Source: Hippopus hippopus (lineage: Eukaryota; Mollusca; Bivalvia; Cardiida; Cardiidae). From it: a stretch of DNA of 64,000 nucleotides. The notes beneath the pieces are model-generated. The model made no database searches, was not told the origin of the DNA, and was given only the letters and a program-made list of their open reading frames with translations. The stretch lies in contig OX328111.1 of assembly GCA_946811185.2 (NCBI GenBank), positions 43,636,388-43,700,387 on the forward strand, in the 5' to 3' direction. The translations under genes and the position numbers were made by a program. Positions 43,801 through 52,617 of the stretch are shown in pieces. Position 1 is the first letter of the stretch. The number at the start of each line of letters is the position of its first letter.

Positions 43801-46114
43801 ACTATGCTTTGTATTATTATGATTATTATTATTATTATTTTTTTGTACAGTGAAACGATGCAAGGAAGGTCAACGGGGAAAGCCCGGAAGCAGACTACAG
43901 CCCAACACAACCGAACAGCAGTGAGAGCCTTCATATCAAACTTGGACAAGAGAGAGGTGGAGAGCCTGCTCAGAATCGGAGATAGAGGAGGGAAGGTGTC
44001 CGAGATGCTTGAGGAAAAGAAGTGAGTATATTCATTTCGAACATTCCACGAATCGCTGTTTTGTTCGTGGATATCATTTCGTGAACTCAACTAAAGCACT
44101 AGAACTTTGAACAGATACGGACATTTTAATAGGTAGCAGATCACAAAGAATTAAGTAGCATATCGCATTACTTTAAGTGATTTGCTACTTATACCTAAAT
44201 GTGATCTGCCACCTATAAGATATCAGAGAACAACGATTTATAACGATGTTATAAAATAAATAGCTGCCACAAATTGAGTGTGAGTGTTCTTAATCTTTAA
44301 ATGGCGGAAGTAAGGTACAGGATATCACTAATGAAGCCGTCTGTTATAACCAATTTTGTTGTGTTTTAGTATAAGTATAACATATGCTATTTGTTTATTT
44401 TCAGGCTGTCGGCTTCAAGCATTCAGGTATATGTCCATGCATTGGTTGCATTTATAGAGTTTTTGGCTGGTACGCCACATTGGGTTCGACATCTCTCGAT
44501 GACAAGCGTCAGGTTAAGGGAGATAGCCGAACGAGTGAGGACAATAGCAAGGTCGTTAAAAGAAGATATAAACAGAGAGGAAGTGGAGAGGTACGGTATA
44601 CTACAATCTATAGTGTATTTTACTTAACGTAAGTACAAATTCACAGTGCCGAGACTAAATATGTATTTACATTCATATTTACAGACATTCTAGGGGCGAC
44701 AAGAGTCTGAAAGTTGAGGAATGGATGCTGGGGGCATACTTTCAGGGCATGCGACCGATCCGCTGCGCAGAGCTTCTTGAAAAGGCAGAGAGTTATGGTT
44801 TAACGCCAGCGGAGGCCGTCGAGGTGAGGGATATAATTTGCGTTATGCTAATTATATCCAACGCCCGACGGCCTGGAGATATAGGCCATCTCCTCATGGA
44901 GACAGTGGAGGGAATGGAGGTACCACAGGAGGAAGATGCAATGACAGAGATATATGTAAGTAGATTGCTATATAATCTAAATTACAGACATCCCAGACTG
45001 TGATTTCAAGCCGTATGACGTGCGATTAAAAAAAAAAAAAAAAAAACCTCCCCATGTTCTTGCATAAAAGTAAGCTGAAGATATCACTTTATCTATGAAA
45101 TTGTAGGAAAATCTGTTGAAGCTGCCTGATAACATTTAGTTAACAAACAAGTGTATATAATATATTTCTGCTTTTTTATTTGTAGATAGCTGAGCATAAA
45201 GAAGCTAAAAGTGGTAAAATATGTCCGTTGACTCTGTCAAAGGACATGGCAATACATTTAAAGAACTATGCAGAGTTTGTTAGGGACAGAAACGCACGCT
45301 GCCCGTACTTCTTCCTCACCAGGAAGGGGACAGCTTTGACTGCATCTGTAAGTAAACATATTGCTTTTTTTTTTATTTTCAAGTAGCTATTACAAAAGAC
45401 GCCGATCACATTGCATATTGTGACATGCGACCTAAATATTTGTTACGAAAAGGTGGCAAAAAAAATGATTGTGTACCTGAATCAAGAGGTTATCTGAACC
45501 TGTTTTCATTTTTTGAGCGGTTTGTTAGCGTTTTTATACTAATCATATTGTTATAATATACCAAATTGTGGTTTTGATAAAACTATATAGTGATCACAAT
45601 ATTAGAAGTAGCGATTATAAAGTTATAAGTATCGATCACAATATTATAAGTAGCGAATCCCGTTGACTATAATGTGATTTGCTACCTATGTACTTCCGAT
45701 CACGATCAGTATACTGTGATTTGCTACCTATATACTTCCGATCCCGATGTTTTCAAACGTTTTTTACATATTTATGAGCTCAAACAAAATTTGCCTATGA
45801 ATTTTTGACTTGAATTGCCTTGTATTTTATTTCAGAGCATGTCCAAAGTTGTCTCCACTGAGTGGGGAAGATTTCGGAAGGAAGTCGGGGTTGACCTTCC
45901 CCACTTGACAGCAAGTATCAATAGAAAAGTAGCGGTCACCTCGATAAGGGAGGCGGGCGGGTCTAGGGAGGACCAGGAGACATTGGCCCGTCATATGGCA
46001 CACAACGTACAGACGGCGGACAGATACTATGATAAGGCGACCAAAAAGGACAAGAGGGAGGCAATTTTGAAGACCCTAAAGGAGAAATATGTCGATGCAG
46101 CCCACAAATCATAA
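40627..46114 (+). CDS. Intact tyrosine-recombinase-like gene, 13 exons (gene 2B)
   Basis: The spliced exons are 40627-40890, 41144-41203, 41550-41609, 41958-42017, 42466-42525, 42876-42935, 43415-43725, 43851-44021, 44405-44590, 44685-44955, 45186-45347 and 45836-46114. That is twelve visible; the call counts one more expected upstream, since 40627 follows an acceptor. The parts sum to 1944 nt, exactly 648 codons with the stop, and all phases agree. Order: acidic/basic N-terminus, five 20-residue repeats, two C2H2-like fingers, a core-binding domain, and a catalytic domain with Arg (NARRPGDIGHL), Lys region (KSGKICPLTL), Arg box (INRKVAV) and His...Tyr (HMAHNVQTADRYYD). The product is probably nuclear and DNA-binding. 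It may be a domesticated recombinase or an intron-bearing mobile element; if the ATG at 40669 is used the visible protein starts there. Confidence 0.8.
40924..41100 (-). mobile_element. tRNA-derived SINE (family 5), copy 1
   Basis: The minus strand holds atctctttggttcagtggttaagat (A-box region) and gtggatacgaagcccg (B-box-like). It is nearly identical to 42240-42425, and each sits the same distance in front of a 60-nt exon, so it was copied with the exon. Confidence 0.8.
41144..41203 (+). CDS. Gene 2B repeat exon b (60 nt)
   Basis: Acceptor ctttatag and donor gtaagt. It encodes EIPPNRSELEEDVLEIPERD. It is symmetric in phase 0 and is the first of five tandem exons of equal length. Confidence 0.8.
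41550..41609 (+). CDS. Gene 2B repeat exon c (60 nt)
   Basis: Acceptor cttcatag and donor gtaagt. It encodes ETAPNGSELEGDVQEIPERD. It lies 406 bp after exon b, with homologous introns on both sides. Confidence 0.8.
41958..42017 (+). CDS. Gene 2B repeat exon d (60 nt)
   Basis: Acceptor cttcatag and donor gtaagt. It encodes ETPPNGSELEGNVQEIPERD. It lies 408 bp after exon c. Confidence 0.8.
42240..42425 (-). mobile_element. tRNA-derived SINE (family 5), copy 2
   Basis: Nearly identical to the SINE at 40924-41100, including flanking aaataaatgcatagctcaaac. Its position before exon e shows that SINE and exon were duplicated as one block. Confidence 0.8.
42466..42525 (+). CDS. Gene 2B repeat exon e (60 nt)
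   Basis: Acceptor ctttatag and donor gtaagt. It encodes ETPPNGSELEGDVQEIPERD. The acceptor side matches exon b (SINE-bearing intron). Confidence 0.8.
42876..42935 (+). CDS. Gene 2B repeat exon f (60 nt)
   Basis: Acceptor cttgatag and donor gtaagt. It encodes ETQANDSELQRELEEIPESD, the most diverged repeat and probably the oldest unit. The intron after it carries the same gatcggtctcatacc motif as the others. Confidence 0.8.
43415..43725 (+). CDS. Gene 2B zinc-finger exon
   Basis: Acceptor atgtacag and donor gtacgt. Two C2H2-like fingers are visible: FECRVEGCTAKVVNLPRHMR followed by QVH, and CPICETTTIRMDLHLIRQH. The exon ends with a charged helix (EEKTDLERAFDEYR). Fingers before a recombinase domain suggest target-DNA binding. 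Confidence 0.82.
43851..44021 (+). CDS. Gene 2B linker exon (core-binding domain, first part)
   Basis: Acceptor ttttgtacag and donor gtgagt. It reads ETMQGRSTGKARKQTTAQHN then RTAVRAFISNLDKREVESLL. Basic and helical, it joins the fingers to the SAM-like segment in the next exon. The phase fits on both sides. Confidence 0.75.
44405..44590 (+). CDS. Gene 2B core-binding (SAM-like) exon
   Basis: Acceptor tattttcag and donor gtacgg. It reads LSASSIQVYVHALVAFIEFL and onward, the usual helical pattern of the N-terminal core-binding domain of tyrosine recombinases. The last helix is basic (RVRTIARSLKEDINREEVER). Confidence 0.78.
44685..44955 (+). CDS. Gene 2B catalytic exon with first Arg box
   Basis: Acceptor tttacag and donor gtaagt. 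The segment VRDIICVMLIISNARRPGDI carries the first catalytic Arg in a context like the TGLRxSEL box of integrases. Upstream helices (EEWMLGAYFQGM) match the start of the catalytic domain. Confidence 0.82.
44991..45185. other. Short intron with A-run
   Basis: This intron has a run of about 20 A near 45028-45046 and the phrase aaacaaacaagtgtatataat, which also precedes the 2A exon at 27811. It marks where homology of the 2A copy begins. Confidence 0.6.
45186..45347 (+). CDS. Gene 2B exon with Lys/beta region
   Basis: Acceptor atttgtag and donor gtaagt; 54 codons. It reads IAEHKEAKSGKICPLTLSKD through CPYFFLTRKGTALTAS. In copy 2A this exon is cut by the LINE after CACCAGGAA. This intact version proves the empty site. 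Confidence 0.85.
45836..46114 (+). CDS. Gene 2B last exon with second Arg, His and Tyr
   Basis: Acceptor atttcag, stop TAA at 46112-46114. INRKVAVTSIREAGG holds the second Arg, and LARHMAHNVQTADRYYDKAT holds the His and the nucleophilic Tyr. A basic tail (KKDKREAILKTLKEKY) ends the protein. All recognisable catalytic positions are kept. Confidence 0.87.
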   Translation, partial: SMSKVVSTEWGRFRKEVGVDLPHLTASINRKVAVTSIREAGGSREDQETLARHMAHNVQTADRYYDKATKKDKREAILKTLKEKYVDAAHKS

Positions 46115-46122
46115 GAGTGACC

Positions 46123-46167
46123 TAACCCTTTCCCAAAAATTACCCTGGTTTTAGCAGCCCTGGAAAA
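46123..46167. mobile_element. MITE left end after gene 2B stop, cut by LINE A
   Basis: taaccctttcccaaaaattaccctgg matches the MITE after copy 2A. The rest is replaced by the (GAAT)n end of LINE A. Confidence 0.7.
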
Positions 46168-46187
46168 GAATGAATGAATGAATGAAT

Positions 46188-46861
46188 GTTGCTTTATGGC
46201 GCATCGACAGCTTTGGTCATTTAGCGCGCACATCTGTGTTAAAAGATAGTAAAAGTGGGATTTAAAACTGAAAAAGGTTTGAATACATTTATAATAGTAA
46301 AAGAGTTGAATTAAGAAGAATTATGTGTGATCTTAATAAGTATAAAGGACATTATTGAGTGACAGGGCAATCCCTATCAACTCAAAAGGTTTAAATGACA
46401 GAGTTAAGAATGTGATAAAAACGTTTGAACTAAATGTTGGATTAATAGTGAGAAGTTTTTAATTGAAGAAGAAATTTGTGTCATTTATAATGTGCATAAA
46501 ATATGATAAAATATGATATTGAGTGGCTGGGTATTCCCTGCCTACTCAAAAGTTTTAGATTAAAGGGTAAGACTGAGAAAATTTCTTTTCCTTGGAAATG
46601 AGTGTTAAAATTAGTAAAGATTGGAGCCTCCAATGGGATCAGTATACTCCCATTAAAGAGGTCCGTCTCCAATGAGATAAGATGCCCCCAAGAGGGCTAA
46701 TCCTCCCATTAAGGAGATGCAAACTTAATATTAAAGGAATAAAGAATGTTGTAAAAAGATGGGTAAGAAACGCAAGAGTAAATATCATAGTTTATTGTAA
46801 ATGCCAATCTCTTTTATGAAAGCGATAATAGATTCAACGCTGACAGAATCAAAAAGATTCT
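46188..46861 (-). other. LINE A 3'UTR
   Basis: The terminal block ttatggcgcatcgacagctttggtcattt is shared by five LINE ends in the window. Further in, cctccaatgggatcag ... ctcccattaa forms stem-loops near 46625-46720. Such 3' structures are usually what the reverse transcriptase recognises, which is an inference here. Confidence 0.7.
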
Positions 46862-49800
46862 TTAAACTATCGACGTTGAAATATTTTGAACGAACTGGCA
46901 ATCTAGTAGGATATGTTTTATAGAAAAGGATGCATTGCATGGAATACATTCAGGGGCATCGTCTCTGGTCAAGAGCCAGGAATGTGTGATGCGTGAATGG
47001 CCAATTCGAAGTCGTGCAATTATCACTTCTTCTCGACGAACAGACCTGTAAACGGGGTACCATTCACCAAGGGACGGTTTAACTGAATGCAGTTTATTGA
47101 AAACATCAGCATCCCACTGGCATTGCCAAGAAGATTGGATATGTGTTAAAACGGAGGATTTAAAATCAGTGTGTGGAACTTTAAAATCTGAAATGGGAAG
47201 GTTAAGTGCAGATTTGGCAGACCTATCGGCATTTTCATTGCCTTTGATGCCTACATGACTTGGAAGCCAGCAGAACACCAATCTATTCATAGAAGAAATT
47301 TGTGAGATCCTTTCGAGTAAACTACAGATTAAGGGATTCTCAAGGCATTGATGTGAAAGGGCTTGTAATGTTGATAAAGAATCCGAAAAGATAATGAAAC
47401 GGTTGGAATTAGAACGTTCAGCTAGATTAAGGGCAAGATCAATTGCTTTAATTTCAGCAGAGAAGATAGAGGAGTTGTTTGGAAGGCGACACTTTAGGCT
47501 CCTTTTTCCATAAACAGCGGCAGCTGCTACAGAATTTCCTTCTTTGGATCCATCTGTATAGATTGGTTTGAAGGAAAAATAATGCTCCTTTATCTCGTTG
47601 TATCTAGCATGAAACACAGTTCTATCCGTGACAGACTTTTTTTCAGATGCAAGGTCAAATCTGAATTCTGCACTATTTAGTGTCCATGGAGGGATTTCAG
47701 AGATTTTATAGTCGGCAATAGACTCAGTGTCTATGCCAAGGTTATCTACAATGGGCTCCATGCGGATACCAAATGGAGGAATATCATTTGGTTTCCTTTC
47801 AAAAAGATGTTTATATTGAGGTTTAAAAACAATGTTATGAGTTGGATTAAAACGATTGGACTTCAGTTTTAAAAGATATTGAAGCGAGAGTTTTTCCCTC
47901 CTGTAAGAAAGAGAAGGTTCATTAGCCTCAACATAGAGACTATTGACGGGAGAAGTTCTGAAAGCTCCAAGTACAAGACGCAGACCTTCGTGGTGTATAG
48001 AATCGAGAATTTTCAGGTAAGATTTACGGGCAGATCCGTATACAATAGATCCATAGTCTAATTTGGAGCGAACTAAAGACCGATAAAGCCGCAAGAGGAC
48101 TTTACGGTCTGCTCCCCATTCAGAATGGGCCACAACCTTAAGAAGATTAAGAGCCTTCTTGCACTTCTTTTTAAGTGCAGTGATGTGAGGAAGGAAGGAA
48201 AGCTTTCTGTCAAAGATGACTCCAAGAAATTTAAACTCAGAAACGACTTCAATTTTAGTTTTGTCCAAATACAGTTCAGGGTCTGGATGAACACCTCGTA
48301 GATTACAGAGGTGCATGCACTTAGTTTTGGACTTTAAGAATTTGAAGCCATTTTCATCAGACCACGTTTGGAGCTTGTTGAGACACTGTTGAAGTTGTCT
48401 CTCAATAATATTCATATTTCGAGATCTGAAGCATATAACGAAGTCATCAACATAAAGGGAACAGTCTACACCAGGACAGATAGCTTTAACTATACTGTTT
48501 ATTTTCACACTGAAAAGTGTAACAGAGAGAATACATCCTTGGGGTACACCCATCTCCTGTTCACGGGCTCCCGAGACAGTATTACCAACTCGGACGCGGA
48601 AAAGACGTTCATCCAAGAAGGCTGAAATAAAAAGAGGAAGACGGCCTCGAAGACCAAAGTCATGCAAGTCTTTAAGAATTCCGTATTTCCAAGTCGTATC
48701 GTAAGCACTTTCAAGGTCGAAAAAGACAGATACTACATGCTGTCTATTAATAAAGGCTTCTCTGACAAAGGTTTCAAAGCGGACAAGATGATCTATGGTG
48801 CCACGTTGGCGTCGAAATCCACTCTGTACATCAACGATGAGGTTGTTTTTCTCTAAAAACCAAACAAGCCTGTCATTGACCATACGTTCTAAGGTCTTGC
48901 AGAGACAACTTGTAAGAGCTATTGGCCGATAGTTAGCCGGGTCACTAGTATCCTTGCCAGGTTTTGGGATAGGAATGACTAGTGCTTCCCGCCAGGATGA
49001 AGGAAAAACACCTGACTGCCAGATATCATTGAAAATATCAAGTAAAACTGAGAGAGAAGTAAAAGGTAAGTGTTTTAAAAACTGGTAATGAACTTTATCT
49101 GGGCCAGGAGAAGAATCGTGAGCTTTATTCAGAGCAGATTTTAATTCTTTAAAGGTGAAGAGTTTATTATAATGCTCTGAATTAGAAGAATTGAAATTAA
49201 GTTTTTTCTTTTCTTCTCTGGCTTTATTCCTCTGAAACTTTTCAGAATAGTTTGCAGAGGAAGACTTTTTGCAAAAGGTGTCGGCGAGAGCATCAGCTAT
49301 ATTTTGGGGTGATTCCAACGAAGTATTGTTAACTTTAAGGTGACTAAGAGGGGGCTGGCCTTTGCCATTGATCTTTCTGATCATGTCCCAGGTTTTTTTA
49401 GTAGTAGTTCTACTATTTAATTTAGAGACATATTGTCTCCAAGCCTTGCGCTTACTTTCTCTAATGGTTCGTCGAGCCTTTGCTCTGGAAATACGGAATA
49501 AGTTATGATTTTCTTTGGTAGGCCTGAGGTTAAACTTTCTAAGGGCTTGTTTTCTGTCTCTGACAGCCTGTTTACAATCATCATTGTACCAAGGCTTGTC
49601 AGGACGTTTTGGATTTGTCGAGGTCTGAGGGACGGACTGTTTAGCTGCATCAATTAATAGGGAAGTAAAAAGTTTTGCAGGATCATCGCAATCTCCAAAT
49701 TTGTCATGTGTAATGGTCTGTTCACAGAGGGTTTCAAATTTATTCCAATTGGCTTTGGAAAGCTTCCATTTCTGCGGTCGTACATTGCTGGATGGTTGTG

Positions 49801-50506
49801 TAGATGAAAAGATAATGGGGAAGTGATCACTTCCACACAAATCCTCAGTCACTTTCCAGGTGAAATTGGGAAGTAAGATTGGGCTGCATAAGGTTAAATC
49901 AATGGAAGAGTAAGATCCAGTTGCTGGATGCAAGTAGGTTTTGGACTTGTTATCATTCATGAAAGACAAAGAGTTGTTCGAAATGAAGCTCTCCAACTGT
50001 AAACCTCTCTGGTTAGTGTCATCGCAACCCCACATAACATTGTGACCATTAAAGTCCCCAGCAAGAATATAGGGGGATGGCAATTGGGAAATGAGATCAT
50101 TCAGATTGGTCTCATTGATAGGTGTGCTCGGGGGGAGATATAAAGAACACAGTGTAACAGCACTGTGTAAAGATAACCTGATGGCAACAGCTTGCAAGTT
50201 TGTATTAAGAGAGATAACTTTATGAGGAATGTTGTTGTTAACAATAATAGAAACACCACCTCTGGCTTTTTCGCCTTCGGTAAAGATTTTATTGTAAATG
50301 GAATGATATTTGATAGAGATATCATCCTCTCGTTTAAGGAAGGTTTCTTGCAGACAAACAGCAACTGGTTTGTGATCATTGATTAAAAGGGAAAGTTCAT
50401 CAAAGTTTGACTTCAGACCTCGACAATTCCATTGGATAATGGTATCCATTGTGCATGAAGAAAGTATAAAAGCTAACGTAAAAAAAGAGGCCGTAAACCA
50501 ATGCAT
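46862..50506 (-). CDS. LINE A ORF2: endonuclease-RT-RNase H polyprotein
   Basis: The open frame is 1214 codons from ATG at 50506; the alternative start MDTIIQWNCRG is at 50449. Endonuclease (about residues 20-235): QWNCRGLKSN, LQETFLK, LAGDFNGHNVMWG, SSIDLTLCSP, GSDHFPI. RT (about 470-760): SYRPIALTS-like NYRPIALTS, FFDLESAYDTTW, GVPQGCILSVTLF and YVDDFVICF near 687. RNase H (about 980-1110): YTDGSKEG, FSAEIKAIDLAL, FSDSLSTLQAL, LPSHVGIKGNENAD. A Cys/His motif (CIPC...HILLDC) is near 1175-1190. A 13-nt deletion near 46899, relative to copy C, replaces the last about 40 residues. Confidence 0.9.
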   Translation of the reverse strand: MHWFTASFFTLAFILSSCTMDTIIQWNCRGLKSNFDELSLLINDHKPVAVCLQETFLKREDDISIKYHSIYNKIFTEGEKARGGVSIIVNNNIPHKVISLNTNLQAVAIRLSLHSAVTLCSLYLPPSTPINETNLNDLISQLPSPYILAGDFNGHNVMWGCDDTNQRGLQLESFISNNSLSFMNDNKSKTYLHPATGSYSSIDLTLCSPILLPNFTWKVTEDLCGSDHFPIIFSSTQPSSNVRPQKWKLSKANWNKFETLCEQTITHDKFGDCDDPAKLFTSLLIDAAKQSVPQTSTNPKRPDKPWYNDDCKQAVRDRKQALRKFNLRPTKENHNLFRISRAKARRTIRESKRKAWRQYVSKLNSRTTTKKTWDMIRKINGKGQPPLSHLKVNNTSLESPQNIADALADTFCKKSSSANYSEKFQRNKAREEKKKLNFNSSNSEHYNKLFTFKELKSALNKAHDSSPGPDKVHYQFLKHLPFTSLSVLLDIFNDIWQSGVFPSSWREALVIPIPKPGKDTSDPANYRPIALTSCLCKTLERMVNDRLVWFLEKNNLIVDVQSGFRRQRGTIDHLVRFETFVREAFINRQHVVSVFFDLESAYDTTWKYGILKDLHDFGLRGRLPLFISAFLDERLFRVRVGNTVSGAREQEMGVPQGCILSVTLFSVKINSIVKAICPGVDCSLYVDDFVICFRSRNMNIIERQLQQCLNKLQTWSDENGFKFLKSKTKCMHLCNLRGVHPDPELYLDKTKIEVVSEFKFLGVIFDRKLSFLPHITALKKKCKKALNLLKVVAHSEWGADRKVLLRLYRSLVRSKLDYGSIVYGSARKSYLKILDSIHHEGLRLVLGAFRTSPVNSLYVEANEPSLSYRREKLSLQYLLKLKSNRFNPTHNIVFKPQYKHLFERKPNDIPPFGIRMEPIVDNLGIDTESIADYKISEIPPWTLNSAEFRFDLASEKKSVTDRTVFHARYNEIKEHYFSFKPIYTDGSKEGNSVAAAAVYGKRSLKCRLPNNSSIFSAEIKAIDLALNLAERSNSNRFIIFSDSLSTLQALSHQCLENPLICSLLERISQISSMNRLVFCWLPSHVGIKGNENADRSAKSALNLPISDFKVPHTDFKSSVLTHIQSSWQCQWDADVFNKLHSVKPSLGEWYPVYRSVRREEVIIARLRIGHSRITHSWLLTRDDAPECIPCNASFSIKHILLDCQFVQNISTSIV

Positions 50507-50521
50507 TTTAAAATAGATTGG

Positions 50522-52024
50522 TTAAGATTTCATTACACTTGTCTCGGGTATGGACGAGTGCCAAGTGTCAGTGTCCTTGTTCCAAGGATCCTTAGAAATC
50601 GACCAGATAGAGACTTCCGAATCTGAAGCCTCACCTTCCAGATTCTCAGCATCTGCATCCATGTCCTCTAGCTCCGAAAATCTATTGGAGGTAGGGACAG
50701 GATCATTTACTCTGATTGTGATTTCACAAGATTCATGGGTATCTCTGGGTTGTGGTTTCGATTTCGAAGAAGATCTTTTAGGAGATCGGGGTGCATGATT
50801 AGATTTGCTCTCTTTAGATGAGACGTTAGATTTAGTTGTAGACTGTGAAGATGGAGGTTGGGGTTTCTTTGGAGGCTGTTGTGAAGGGGGAGATGGCTTT
50901 GAAGCTTTTTTCGAAGAGATATTTTGTGAGGAGGTAGATGGTTTTGAAGTTTTTTGTGAAGAGATACTTTGAGAGTCTGTGGATTTTGAGGGTGTAGAAG
51001 TTTTGTTTGTTTCAGACGCAGGCTGAGTCTGAGTAGAAGGTGTTGCAATTTGGACATTGGGAATGAGAGCTTTCAGTTCATCAGTCATTTCAGGAAACTT
51101 TTGGAGAAGTTTTTTAGCCAACAGTTCGCAGGTTGGACAATGTCCATTTGCAGGCAAAGGAGAAGCAACATTTGCATATGTTGTGCTTTTGCTCAACAAA
51201 GCCTGATCAGACCTGCGTTTTTCAACTGTTTTCCTGGCTTCCAAGAAGGTAACATTCTCCTTAAACTTGATTGACAGGATTTCTTTCTCCTCTTTCCAAA
51301 CTGGACATTCTTTGGAATAGGTAGGATGAGAAGACTTGCAATTGACACAGAGAAGGGGGTTATTGCAAGTCTTTTGGTCATGGTCTTCCCCTTCAAAAGC
51401 ACATTTGGGACAAACAGGTGTGCTTCTGCAGTTACTTTCATGATGGCCGTACCGTTGGCATCTGTAACAGCGCAACGGATTAGGCACATAAACATCGACC
51501 TTGACCGATTGAAATCCAACTTTAACTGAAGTAGGGAGAGTTGGCGTAGAGAATGTTAAGATATAGGTATGTGTATCTCTACGAATGCCATTTCTGAGAA
51601 CTGAAATTCTTTTCACATCAGACACAGCCTGGCTTTTGAGGTTTGATTTGATTTCCTCCAAAGAGTCACAGAAGCTTAATTCTTTGCATCTAATGACCCC
51701 CTTGGAGGTATTAAGGGTCTTGTGAGGAAAGATTTTGACATAAAGATTGAAAAGTTTCTTGTGTCCAAGCAGGTTTCTAACTTGTTGTTGCGAGAAGCAC
51801 TCAACAAGCAAGGTTTCATTTTTAAGTTTTTTAACAGATTTTGGTGTGCCTAAGATTGATGAGATAGATTTTTCAATGATAAAAGGTGAGAGTTTTGTTA
51901 CTGGTTTAGAAGAGTCAACTGATTCAATAACTAAAAAGCGAGCAAAAGTTGTTGAAGGTCTTGAGTATTCTGATTCAGAATTTGAGTCAGAGAGTACACG
52001 CTTGGCCTTTTTTTGAGAAGCCAT
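50522..52024 (-). CDS. LINE A ORF1: gag-like CCHC protein
   Basis: The start MASQKKAKRVLSDSNSESE at 52024 is preferred over the longer frame (52087), because the same start is kept in three other copies. The protein is 500 residues. Three Cys/His knuckles lie at about 184-245 (CYRCQRYGHHESNC, CPKCAFEGEDHDQKTC, CVNCKSSHPTYSKEC). The C-terminal third is Ser/Pro/Lys-rich. ORF1 proteins of this type bind LINE RNA. ORF2 begins 15 nt downstream. Confidence 0.88.
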   Translation of the reverse strand: MASQKKAKRVLSDSNSESEYSRPSTTFARFLVIESVDSSKPVTKLSPFIIEKSISSILGTPKSVKKLKNETLLVECFSQQQVRNLLGHKKLFNLYVKIFPHKTLNTSKGVIRCKELSFCDSLEEIKSNLKSQAVSDVKRISVLRNGIRRDTHTYILTFSTPTLPTSVKVGFQSVKVDVYVPNPLRCYRCQRYGHHESNCRSTPVCPKCAFEGEDHDQKTCNNPLLCVNCKSSHPTYSKECPVWKEEKEILSIKFKENVTFLEARKTVEKRRSDQALLSKSTTYANVASPLPANGHCPTCELLAKKLLQKFPEMTDELKALIPNVQIATPSTQTQPASETNKTSTPSKSTDSQSISSQKTSKPSTSSQNISSKKASKPSPPSQQPPKKPQPPSSQSTTKSNVSSKESKSNHAPRSPKRSSSKSKPQPRDTHESCEITIRVNDPVPTSNRFSELEDMDADAENLEGEASDSEVSIWSISKDPWNKDTDTWHSSIPETSVMKS

Positions 52025-52617
52025 AGTTGTTGTTGAATATTCATCACCGATGCTCCCCACCCGCCTCGGAGCCCAACAAGGGGACATGATCCGGGGAAAC
52101 CTAACTCAGATCATGACAAGGATACATCGGTGATATACTCGAAGTGAAAGGGCTAGACCGGACAAATGTAGGCCCGCAAATTTGTCATACCAAGCATAGA
52201 CTGTCTTTGGGCATTTACAAGTGTCAATCAAACACCAGACTTTCACCCGATTAGCCCATGAGCCACCGCCTTCTAGGGTATTGACATACAGCAACTGATG
52301 ACAGAGAAATAATGTATCTGTGTATGTATGTGTAAAAGAAAACAGTCAGAGAAACACCCTAGGGCTCGGCATGACCAGCCGATTGATCAGGACGGGCCTT
52401 CCTGACCCCTCGTTTAGTTCAGTTCAAGGCCAAAGTGGTGTGTTGCAAAATCAGAGCTATCAAAGGGCCATACTCTGAATCCACTCAACCACCAGGATCC
52501 TGTCATCGAACGACACGAGTTGCAGCCCACGGCAAACAGGCAGGCACAGTGGGGGGGTCTTACCCCTGCTGTAGTGCGACAGCTGAGCTATTTCTATCCC
52601 CCCGCCCAGCTGGGGGT
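52025..52617 (-). promoter_or_regulatory. LINE A 5'UTR
   Basis: It contains the block ccgattgatcaggacgggcc, a G-run (ggggggg near 52553) and the palindromic start cccagctggg. The layout agrees with the 5'UTRs of copies F and C. The far 5' 200 bp is nearly identical to copy C, while the middle differs. Confidence 0.7.

Larger units (their letters stand above)
46168..52617 (-). mobile_element. Full-length non-LTR retrotransposon, I/Nimb-like (LINE A)
   Basis: It runs from the 5' end at 52617 (acccccagctgggcgggggg on the minus strand) through the 5'UTR, ORF1, ORF2 and 3'UTR to (GAAT)n at 46168-46187. ORF2 has endonuclease, RT, RNase H and a Cys/His tail; that RNase H-bearing two-ORF layout is typical of I-group LINEs such as Nimb. 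No target-site duplication is found: the left flank is the gene 2B MITE and the right flank is another LINE's 3'UTR. Confidence 0.85.

Noticed and set aside
48662..48856. Plus-strand ORFs across the LINEs (also near 54980, 57587 and others)
   Set aside because: They are antisense shadows of ORF1 and ORF2, repeated at the same offset in each copy.
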